A stretch of 5,155 nucleotides of DNA from Desulfobacula sp. (GTDB taxonomy: Bacteria; Desulfobacterota; Desulfobacteria; Desulfobacterales; Desulfobacteraceae), in assembly GCA_029940245.1 (NCBI GenBank), contig JAOZRF010000241.1, positions 1-5,155 of the forward strand. The letters are read 5' to 3'. Below the pieces are notes generated by a model that was not told where the DNA came from, made no database searches, and saw nothing but the letters and a program-made list of their open reading frames with translations. The translations under genes were made by a program, and so were the position numbers. Positions 1-5,139 of the stretch are shown piece after piece; within the stretch, counting starts at the first letter, position 1, and each line of letters starts with the position of its first letter.

Positions 1-2
1 AG

Positions 3-716
3 TCACTTTTAAAGGATACCCCTTATTTTACGAATGATTCAGATGTGACAGCCATTAAATCACAGATAAAGGGGGAAAAAGCTGAAAAATTATATTCAAA
101 AATGGCTTTGTCCGGTGAATCAACTCTAAAGCAGGATCTATTGTTTTTAAAGATGGCACAATTGCATGATGAACAAAATGAAGGCATTGATTTAGCGTTA
201 AAGAACCTGGATACAACTCATGATACGCTGATTTCAACCCTGCGGGGATTAGAATCTTCCTCAAGTGAAGTCGAAAACAGCAAAATTGAGTATAATAACG
301 ATATGGGGGTTGTCATGACCCGGCAGCGGATTCAGGCATGGTCAAGGTGTATGGCGGCAATGGGGGGATTAAACAGCCAGGGGGGGGATACGCCATTGTT
401 TATCACTACAAGTGTTGCCGTGTTTGAGTATCTTGAGTCCAATTGTAAAGATGTCATAAATGCCCTTGACATTGATAAGATAAAAGTGCATGAAAATGGA
501 TGTGAAAATAAAAATGAATGGCACCATCATTTTTGTGTAGAACTGATGCGTGTGGTTCAAGGAAATGGTAACCGGAAAGATGATTTACCCTGCGTGAATG
601 ATAATTGTTGTGCTTCAGGAAGAATCAAATTGTGTATTTTTTCCGGGAATGATATTAACAGGATCTTTAGTTGTCCGGATAAACAGATATTTGTATGTCT
701 GGTTAAATTAAAGTGA
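3..716 (+). CDS. Unrecognised protein, 3' part of gene (5' end outside window)
   Basis: I do not recognise this protein. The frame is open from the left edge to a double stop (TGA TAA, 714-719), giving about 237 visible codons. A GTG at 45 could be called as a start, but nothing like a ribosome-binding site precedes it and the frame continues upstream, so it is more likely an internal valine and the gene is cut by the window. The first ~85 visible residues are polar, leucine-rich and probably helical, possibly coiled-coil (for example LLFLKMAQLHDEQ and LALKNLDTTHDTLISTLRGL). The second part, from about base 345, holds ten cysteines in about 125 residues, including a CC pair, plus an HHH run (EWHHHFC). 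This could mean metal binding or disulfides, but the cysteines show no standard spacing. No signal peptide or membrane segment is visible in the part present. Runs of six and eight G occur at 362-367 and 380-387. The next gene appears to have its own promoter. Confidence 0.6.
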   Translation, partial: SLLKDTPYFTNDSDVTAIKSQIKGEKAEKLYSKMALSGESTLKQDLLFLKMAQLHDEQNEGIDLALKNLDTTHDTLISTLRGLESSSSEVENSKIEYNNDMGVVMTRQRIQAWSRCMAAMGGLNSQGGDTPLFITTSVAVFEYLESNCKDVINALDIDKIKVHENGCENKNEWHHHFCVELMRVVQGNGNRKDDLPCVNDNCCASGRIKLCIFSGNDINRIFSCPDKQIFVCLVKLK

Positions 717-724
717 TAAAAAAC

Positions 725-752
725 TTGATTTTAATTAATTTCATGTTATAAA
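725..752 (+). promoter_or_regulatory. Probable sigma70-type promoter with extended -10, for the ferredoxin gene
   Basis: TTGATT (725-730) is followed after 16 bases by TATAAA (747-752). The -10 is preceded by TG at 744-745, which gives an extended -10 (TGtTATAAA). Transcription would start near 759 and leave a leader of about 70 bases before the ferredoxin ATG. The whole spacer 717-813 is extremely AT-rich, so chance matches are easy. Two exact, overlapping TATAAT sequences at 789-794 and 794-799 also exist but lack a convincing -35. Predicted from sequence only. Confidence 0.4.
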
Positions 753-828
753 AGCGTTTTTATATAAATTATATTTAAAAAATGAGTTTATAATATAATA
801 ATTTAAAATTTTTAAGGAGGCTATTAAA

Positions 829-1017
829 ATGGCATTTAATCCAGTTGTTGACCAATCAAAATGTGTTGGTTGTGAAGAATGTGTAGACGTATGTCCAGTA
901 GAAGTTTTTGAAATGGAAAATGATAAATCATCTCCAGTAAATGCTGAAGAATGCATGGGCTGCGAAAGCTGTGTGGAAGTCTGTGAAGAAGACGCTATTA
1001 CAGTTGAAGAAGACTAA
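829..1017 (+). CDS. Ferredoxin, 2[4Fe-4S] bacterial type
   Basis: A small cytoplasmic electron carrier of 62 residues, the usual size for clostridial-type 8Fe-8S ferredoxins. Two CxxCxxCxxxC motifs are complete: Cys12, 15, 18 and 22 (CVGCEECVDVCP), and Cys42, 45, 48 and 52 (CMGCESCVEVCE). By family rule the first three cysteines of each motif plus the last of the other bind one cluster. The proline that usually follows the last cysteine is kept in motif 1 but is glutamate (E53) in motif 2. The protein is very acidic, with 18 Asp/Glu against 2 Lys, typical of low-potential ferredoxins that dock on basic patches of oxidoreductases. The start is supported by a strong AAGGAGG at 814-820, eight bases before the ATG. 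It stands alone between its own probable promoter and terminator, so its redox partner cannot be read from context. Confidence 0.96.
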   Translation: MAFNPVVDQSKCVGCEECVDVCPVEVFEMENDKSSPVNAEECMGCESCVEVCEEDAITVEED

Positions 1018-1048
1018 TTCAAAACAAAAATTCTGATTATAGATAAAG

Positions 1049-1085
1049 ATGCCGGGTTATGTTTATCATTTCCCGGCATTTTTTA
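1049..1085 (+). terminator. Intrinsic terminator after the ferredoxin gene
   Basis: A perfect 8-bp stem, ATGCCGGG (1049-1056) with CCCGGCAT (1072-1079), encloses a 15-base loop and runs into a T tract (1079-1084, then ATTTT). It begins 31 bases after the ferredoxin stop. In the opposite direction the stem is followed by only a short T run, so it may weakly terminate the convergent hydrolase gene too. Confidence 0.85.
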
Positions 1086-1124
1086 TTTTAGCTTTTGTTA
1101 TCAAATTCTGGGGACATCTTTTTT

Positions 1125-1886
1125 TTAGAACCTCAGAGACAGACAGCTTAAGCCGCCGTCAAGTTTTCTGAATTCCGACACATCCACTTCAATGGTTTGA
1201 TAGCCTGCAGCTTTTATCATTTTAATGGTTTTAAAAAATCCCATGGGAACAAGTACATTCCCATTGATCCAGACACTATTTGCTGCATAGAATTCATCAG
1301 GATCAACTGCCAGTATATTAAAACTGCTGAAAGAAGGATGGTCTAAAAATTCACCAAAGGCAAGCAGATTATTATTTTCAAGATAAGAAACCCCGGTTTT
1401 TAAATGAAGGACGTTTTTAAGGGCAATGGTTGATGAGGTGTAACCATATTTTTCCAATATGCGGTTTAACTGAGATGCCCCTTCATAGTTTGTCCGATCG
1501 GACAGTCCTGCAAAATAATGATTTTTTACCATCATAATATCACCTGCATCAAGGGTTCCAGGACTTTGGATATTTTCCACAGGCAAGTCAAGTTCTTTGA
1601 TGGTTTTTGAAATCCGGATGGTTTCCCCCTTTCTTGATTCCGCTCCCGGATTGGTGATAATGGCACATCGGGGCGTTATAAGGCAGGCATCCTCAACAAA
1701 GGTTGAATCCGGGAAGTTTTCATCCGAATCAAGAACAATCACCTTAAGCCCGCATTTTTTGAGGGCATGAATATAGTCTTTATGCTGTTTTAAGGCAAGG
1801 TTGTAATCTGGTTTGCCAAGGCCGGCAGTGGTGATTCCATTGAGCATATTTTTGCAGGGAGTTTTTACGATGGCTTTTGTAAACAA
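1125..1886 (-). CDS. ddaH: Dimethylarginine dimethylaminohydrolase (DDAH), pentein superfamily
   Basis: Predicted cytosolic hydrolase converting N-omega-methylated or dimethylated arginine to citrulline plus methylamine or dimethylamine through a covalent cysteine adduct. At 253 residues it is full length and collinear with the Pseudomonas aeruginosa enzyme as I remember it. Family landmarks are LGKPDY (23-28), FPDSTFVED (58-66), AIITNPGAESRKGE (75-88), LDAGDIMMV (112-120), LHLKTG (160-165) and DGGLSCLSLRF (243-253). Expected catalytic residues are Cys248 and His161, with Asp113 where the Pseudomonas enzyme has Glu; Asp also occurs there in animal DDAH. Expected substrate contacts Asp60, Glu65, Asp66, Arg85 and Arg131 are all kept. 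The start is TTG: it is the only start-type codon after an in-frame TGA (1911-1913) and has AAGGAG seven bases upstream. The gene converges on the ferredoxin gene and has no arginine-pathway neighbour, so its physiological substrate is open. A related arginine-modifying activity is possible. Confidence 0.93.
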   Translation of the reverse strand: MFTKAIVKTPCKNMLNGITTAGLGKPDYNLALKQHKDYIHALKKCGLKVIVLDSDENFPDSTFVEDACLITPRCAIITNPGAESRKGETIRISKTIKELDLPVENIQSPGTLDAGDIMMVKNHYFAGLSDRTNYEGASQLNRILEKYGYTSSTIALKNVLHLKTGVSYLENNNLLAFGEFLDHPSFSSFNILAVDPDEFYAANSVWINGNVLVPMGFFKTIKMIKAAGYQTIEVDVSEFRKLDGGLSCLSLRF

Positions 1887-1893
1887 ATTTTTT

Positions 1894-1899
1894 CTCCTT
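1894..1899 (-). promoter_or_regulatory. Ribosome-binding site that fixes the TTG start of the hydrolase
   Basis: On the minus strand the sequence is AAGGAG, followed by a seven-base A/T-rich spacer and TTG (1886-1884). No ATG or GTG lies in frame between the upstream TGA and this TTG, and the first in-frame ATG is residue 14, inside conserved sequence. This supports the rare start codon. Confidence 0.8.
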
Positions 1900-1939
1900 A
1901 ATTTATTGTTTCAATTTTTTGAGTTGCCATATTTGAGTT

Positions 1940-2011
1940 GGGTCAGGCTTGCATTATTGCATTTTTGATATATATTTTTTGATAAAAATACTATAAAACA
2001 AACCTGACCCC
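1940..2011. repeat. REP-like imperfect inverted repeat, GGGTCAGG...CCTGACCC
   Basis: GGGTCAGGCTTG (1940-1951) pairs with CAAACCTGACCC (1999-2010) at 11 of 12 positions across a 47-base AT-rich interior. The interior contains a direct repeat TTTTTGATA (1962-1970 and 1976-1984). CTTGCAT (1948-1954) can also pair with ATGCAAG (2014-2020), so alternative hairpins are possible. From memory, GGGTCAGG-type palindromes of this kind recur in genomes related to sulfate reducers and are linked to REP-associated (Y1/IS200-like) transposases. That link is recalled, not tested here, and no transposase gene is in the window. Confidence 0.5.
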
Positions 2012-2016
2012 GTATG

Positions 2017-2057
2017 CAAGGATTTAAGGCCGAAAATTGAGTTAAGAAAAATCCTTG
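2017..2057. repeat. Short inverted repeat, 9-bp arms
   Basis: CAAGGATTT (2017-2025) is perfectly complementary to AAATCCTTG (2049-2057) across a 23-base loop. No T run follows on either strand, so it is a poor intrinsic terminator. It directly abuts the REP-like repeat and may belong to the same inserted or rearranged segment. Confidence 0.35.
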
Positions 2058-2083
2058 GCTTAATTTAAATAAAAAATTATATT
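2055..2083 (+). promoter_or_regulatory. Possible promoter for the GspE/PilB-type gene
   Basis: TTGGCT (2055-2060), a 17-base spacer, and TATATT (2078-2083) give a moderate sigma70-like match (4/6 and 5/6). Transcription would begin near 2090 and cross the aminotransferase relic, leaving a leader of about 120 bases before the ATPase ATG. The AT-rich background makes this tentative. Confidence 0.3.
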
Positions 2084-2182
2084 AAGGGCCCAAAAACAAT
2101 TGATGGCATGACCATAGGCAAAGGACAATCAGGTGAGATTACTCAAAAACTGTATAGGGCGCTAAGAAAAAAAGCAGAATAA
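2069..2182 (+). pseudogene. 3' remnant of a fold-type IV aminotransferase (branched-chain or D-amino acid type)
   Basis: The frame 2069-2182 encodes 37 residues ending at TAA. From about 2084 it reads KGPKTIDGMTIGKGQSGEI followed by TQKLYRALRKKAE. This resembles the C-terminus of class IV PLP aminotransferases, where a short 'v.idG..iG.G.pG.iT..l' motif precedes the final helix (IlvE-type branched-chain and D-alanine aminotransferases). Everything upstream that a complete enzyme needs, including the catalytic lysine region, is absent: the frame is closed by TAA at 2066-2068, and no related residues appear in the other frames before it. I read it as a dead 3' end left by deletion or rearrangement next to the repeats at 1940-2057. 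The identification rests on one motif recalled from the family. A real small peptide gene is less likely, since no start has a clear ribosome-binding site. Confidence 0.6.
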
Positions 2183-2211
2183 ATACATGACCCCTTAAGG
2201 ACAAGTAATTT

Positions 2212-4029
2212 ATGTCAAATTTAGAGGACATAAGATTCTCCTCTCAAACAATCTGTAAGATCCTTTTGACAGCCAAATTGATTTCAAAGGATCAGGCCCT
2301 GGATATTTTGAAAAAAGAAGCCATGGTCAAGCAGATTCTTTTTAAAAAAAATATCCAGAATAAAAAAAATCAAGTATCCATTGAAAAGACCGCGAATCTG
2401 ATTTCCTTTATTGATGTTCTTTTATATCTAAAAATACAAAGGGCAGATCAACCCATAAAAAGCTTAGATGAAGATTTGATCTATAAAACCCTGGCTGCGG
2501 CCTGGAAGGTTCCCTATAAAAAAATTGATCCTTTGAAACTTGAATTAAATCTTGTGACAGGGACAATATCTAAATCCTTTGCAAAAAAACATTTGCTTTT
2601 GCCTCTTTTTATAGAGGAAGGCAAATTGATTGTTGCCACATCAGATCCTTTTAATTTCGAGGCCATTAAAGATGTAGAAATGGTGTCAAAACTCAAAGTT
2701 AAACCCGTTGTCAGTGCAAAATCCGATATTAAAAAACTGATCAATGAATTTTATGGATTCAGGTATTCAATATCTGCAGCAGAAGACCTGTTTTCAAAAC
2801 AAGGGCTTGATATTGGTAATCTGGAACGATTTGTACAGCTAAAACCCATGGATGAGCAAGCCTCAACTGATCAGCATATTGTTAATGCCGTTAATCACCT
2901 GTTTGCTTATTCCTTTGACCAGAAGGCCAGTGATATCCATATTGAACCCAAGCGGGATATCTGTCTTGTCCGCATGAGAATCGACGGGGTGCTGAATACG
3001 GTATACAAACTTCCCAAAAAACTTCATGCTGCCGTGATCAGCAGGATTAAAACCCTTTCCGGGCTGGATATGGCTGAAAAAAGAAGACCCCAGGACGGGC
3101 GGATTAAAATTGAGAAAGATAAAACAGAGGTTGAAATAAGAGTTTCCACTATTCCCGTGGCCTTTGGCGAGAAAGTGGTTATGAGAATCATGGATCCGGA
3201 AATTCTTTTCCAGGACCTTGAAAGTTTAGGGTTTTCTCAAAAGGATTTTAAAAAATATAAAACATTGATTACCCGACCATTTGGCATTATTCTTTTGACA
3301 GGACCGACGGGTTCAGGAAAGTCAACCACTCTGTATTCAAGCTTGAGAATGTTATCCTCGCCTAAAGTGAATATCACGACAATTGAAGATCCCATTGAAA
3401 TGATACACGAGGAGTTTAACCAGATTGCAGTACAGCCGGCCATTAACGTTACATTCAGCTCTGTTTTGAGAAATATACTTCGCCAGGACCCGGATATTAT
3501 CATGGTGGGAGAAATAAGGGATATAGAAACAGCCCAGGCAGCTGTTCAGGCGGCCTTGACAGGCCATCTTGTCTTTTCCACGCTTCATACAAATGATTCA
3601 GTGTCTGCTGTTTTCAGACTGCTTGATCTGGGGATACCTTCTTATCTTATCCATTCATCAGTGAATGGGATTGTGGCCCAGAGGCTTGTCAGAAAAATCT
3701 GTCCTGATTGTATCCAGGAATTTGAAATGGATGCAGAAGAACTTGCAGGTCTTGGCCTTAAACTCAACGTAAAAGGTCTTATCCGGCTTAAGCATGGGAA
3801 GGGCTGTGTAAAATGCCGGAATACAGGATATAAAGGCAGAACCGGGATTTATGAAATTTTGCCCTATTCAGACTCTCTCAAAGGCCTGACCACAAAAGCG
3901 GCAGGGCTGGAAAGGCTTAAGGAAAAGGCTTTGGAAGAAGGGCTTGTTCTTTTACGGCAGAACGGTATTCAAAAAATGCTTCAAGGGCAGACCACCTACC
4001 AGGAAATCCTGAGAGTAACCGGGGATTAG
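2212..4029 (+). CDS. GspE/PilB-family secretion or type IV pilus assembly ATPase
   Basis: A hexameric cytoplasmic ATPase of the type II secretion / type IV pilus family, which drives (pseudo)pilin polymerisation at the inner membrane. At 605 residues it is longer than typical GspE (~500) or PilB (~570). Residues 1-100 form a divergent, Lys-rich N-terminal part. A GspE/MshE N-terminal-like domain follows at about 100-182 (LPLFIEEGKLIVATSDP), then the N2 domain (ASDIHIEP, RMRIDGV, RRPQDGR). The core has Walker A GPTGSGKST (364-372), Asp box TIEDPIE (390-396), Walker B RQDPDIIMVGE (424-434) and His box TGHLVFSTLHTND (450-462). Zinc-type CPDC (497-500) and CVKC (532-535) place it with GspE/PilB rather than the PilT retraction ATPases. 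The ATG follows an in-frame TAA at 2206-2208 and AAGGA (2197-2201). No pilin, GspF/PilC or secretin gene is adjacent, so type II versus pilus use is undecided. Confidence 0.93.
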   Translation: MSNLEDIRFSSQTICKILLTAKLISKDQALDILKKEAMVKQILFKKNIQNKKNQVSIEKTANLISFIDVLLYLKIQRADQPIKSLDEDLIYKTLAAAWKVPYKKIDPLKLELNLVTGTISKSFAKKHLLLPLFIEEGKLIVATSDPFNFEAIKDVEMVSKLKVKPVVSAKSDIKKLINEFYGFRYSISAAEDLFSKQGLDIGNLERFVQLKPMDEQASTDQHIVNAVNHLFAYSFDQKASDIHIEPKRDICLVRMRIDGVLNTVYKLPKKLHAAVISRIKTLSGLDMAEKRRPQDGRIKIEKDKTEVEIRVSTIPVAFGEKVVMRIMDPEILFQDLESLGFSQKDFKKYKTLITRPFGIILLTGPTGSGKSTTLYSSLRMLSSPKVNITTIEDPIEMIHEEFNQIAVQPAINVTFSSVLRNILRQDPDIIMVGEIRDIETAQAAVQAALTGHLVFSTLHTNDSVSAVFRLLDLGIPSYLIHSSVNGIVAQRLVRKICPDCIQEFEMDAEELAGLGLKLNVKGLIRLKHGKGCVKCRNTGYKGRTGIYEILPYSDSLKGLTTKAAGLERLKEKALEEGLVLLRQNGIQKMLQGQTTYQEILRVTGD

Positions 4030-4034
4030 TTAGG

Positions 4035-5063
4035 TTAATTTACCATATCGTTTGGATAAATAGCATTTTTTGAAGACAGAATCATGACAGTTGAAGCTGT
4101 TTTCTCAGTATGAAGCACAATTAATTTTCCAGATTCCAGGTTTTCAAGCTGAATAGGATTTTTCTTTTTCAAAGGCCAGATGCTATCGTTTTTTATTTTA
4201 TTTTTTCTGAGAATCGAGTATATCTGTCCGGGTTTAACACTGGCGCTGCCCGCATTAATAAAAGCGATCACATAGTCATTGATCATTAGATGGTTGTCTT
4301 CAGAGCAGATCAGTCTTGCATCTATGGGCTCAGGGTTATTTTCAACCATTAAAACAGGATCCCGTTTATAATATTCCATAATAAAATCGCCGTTGTTTAC
4401 AGGTCTATAGGCATGGGTGATGGATCCTGTGGTATAATCTTTTTTTATTTCAAGTATTTTAACCCGGGCTTTAATAAGGTGCTTTACCCCTTTAAACAGA
4501 TCATGATTGATTTTTTCTGACACCCTGCTGGTTGTAACAATCTGATATGTCTTACCAACAATCAGTTCGCCTTTGCCTGACTGTTTTATATAAACAATAT
4601 CATCAGCTGCCATCATCAGATTATTGTCCTGCGCCTTGATGATCTTGCCCAGAAAGGGTGCTGCCTTTTCTTTGATAAATCCGACATGATCTATCTTGGA
4701 AAAAGAAAAACTGGTTTCAATCTTAATCGGAGAGGCTTTTTTCTGGGTTTTTTGAGCGTTTGCAACTCCGGGGTTAAAAACAGTTTTTTTCTTTAAAAAA
4801 ACCTGTATTTTTTGTCCGGGATATATCTGATGTGGATTTTTAATATCCTTATTCATCTCCCAGAGTCCTGGCCAGTCCCATTGGGAATTATAGAATTTTT
4901 CAGATAAATTCCACAACGTATCTCCTTTTTTTATGGTGTAATAAAACCCTGAGTCTTGTCCGGGGTTAAATTGTTTATCCCCCTGGGCAAGTCCTGTTGA
5001 ACAAAAAGCAAGTCCCCAGAAAATTAACACAAATAGGGCTGTCATTATTTTTTTACCCGGCAT
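4035..5063 (-). CDS. Exported LysM-domain protein with duplicated C-terminal module
   Basis: A predicted envelope protein of 342 residues. An N-terminal signal peptide (KK at 4-5, hydrophobic about 7-20, likely cleavage after GLA at 24-26) exports it. A single LysM domain at about 41-89 (YTIKKGDTLWNLSEKFY, then WPGLWEMN, NPHQIYPGQKIQVF) should bind peptidoglycan glycan chains. After a basic, low-complexity linker (90-115) the C-terminal region appears to be two copies of one beta-rich module, about 154-230 and 262-341. Each has a 'D.V' strand, a 'G..Y.I' strand and a closing 'GD/ND.(I/M)' segment. No catalytic domain is recognisable, so it is probably a scaffold or binding protein. The ATG has AGGAG (5071-5075) seven bases upstream. 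Its stop lies five bases from that of the ATPase gene, with transcription converging. Cys21 is in LAFC, a poor lipobox, so a lipoprotein is unlikely. Confidence 0.85.
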   Translation of the reverse strand: MPGKKIMTALFVLIFWGLAFCSTGLAQGDKQFNPGQDSGFYYTIKKGDTLWNLSEKFYNSQWDWPGLWEMNKDIKNPHQIYPGQKIQVFLKKKTVFNPGVANAQKTQKKASPIKIETSFSFSKIDHVGFIKEKAAPFLGKIIKAQDNNLMMAADDIVYIKQSGKGELIVGKTYQIVTTSRVSEKINHDLFKGVKHLIKARVKILEIKKDYTTGSITHAYRPVNNGDFIMEYYKRDPVLMVENNPEPIDARLICSEDNHLMINDYVIAFINAGSASVKPGQIYSILRKNKIKNDSIWPLKKKNPIQLENLESGKLIVLHTEKTASTVMILSSKNAIYPNDMVN

Positions 5064-5102
5064 AAGTTTACTCCTGTTTTGCTTTTGTTTATTCTTGAAT
5101 CC

Positions 5103-5132
5103 TTGACTTTATTTAACCGCCTGTTCTATAAA
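5103..5132 (+). promoter_or_regulatory. Possible divergent promoter reading out of the window to the right
   Basis: TTGACT (5103-5108), an 18-base spacer and TATAAA (5127-5132) give 5/6 and 5/6 matches. It overlaps the LysM promoter almost completely on the other strand, because both -35 boxes are the arms of one inverted repeat. A plus-strand gene would be expected just beyond the right edge; none of it is visible here. Confidence 0.4.
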
Positions 5133-5139
5133 AAGTCAA
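5111..5139 (-). promoter_or_regulatory. Probable promoter of the LysM gene
   Basis: On the minus strand TTGACT (5139-5134) is followed by exactly 17 bases and TTAAAT (5116-5111), a 5/6 and 4/6 match to the sigma70 consensus. Transcription would start near 5104, about 40 bases before the LysM ATG, which leaves a short leader containing the ribosome-binding site. The -35 lies within one arm of an inverted repeat (5102-5110 with 5132-5140). Confidence 0.5.

Larger units (their letters stand above)
1887..2211. other. Intergenic region (325 bases) with repeats and a gene relic
   Basis: This gap separates two divergently transcribed genes. From left to right it contains the hydrolase ribosome-binding site, a REP-like inverted repeat (1940-2011), a second inverted repeat (2017-2057), a possible promoter for the ATPase gene (2055-2083), and the 3' remnant of an aminotransferase gene (2069-2182). 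It ends with AAGGA (2197-2201), the likely ribosome-binding site of the ATPase. I see no intact gene in it. Confidence 0.7.

Noticed and set aside
45..47. GTG as the start of the first gene
   Set aside because: The frame continues open to the left edge and no ribosome-binding site precedes the GTG; an internal valine of a truncated gene is more likely.
741..956. Minus-strand open frame across the ferredoxin gene
   Set aside because: It is the antisense shadow of a clear ferredoxin, and its remaining part reads through AT-rich spacer.
1962..1984. Direct repeat TTTTTGATA as a CRISPR or iteron-like array
   Set aside because: There are only two 9-base AT-rich copies, with no regular array and no replication or Cas gene nearby.
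1965..1994. Promoter-like TTGATA-18-TACTAT inside the REP-like repeat
   Set aside because: The match is weak, in a very AT-rich interior, and more than 200 bases from the ATPase start; TTGGCT-17-TATATT at 2055-2083 is the better candidate.
3237..3588. Minus-strand open frames inside the ATPase gene
   Set aside because: They overlap a conserved coding sequence antisense, lack ribosome-binding sites and have no recognisable protein features.
5001..5003. Cys21 of the LysM protein as a lipoprotein lipobox
   Set aside because: The context LAFC has Phe before the cysteine, where small residues are required; GLA at 24-26 gives a better ordinary signal peptidase site.
2212..5063. ATPase plus LysM protein as one functional secretion module
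   Set aside because: The genes converge rather than form an operon, and no pilin, secretin or platform protein gene is present; adjacency alone is not enough.
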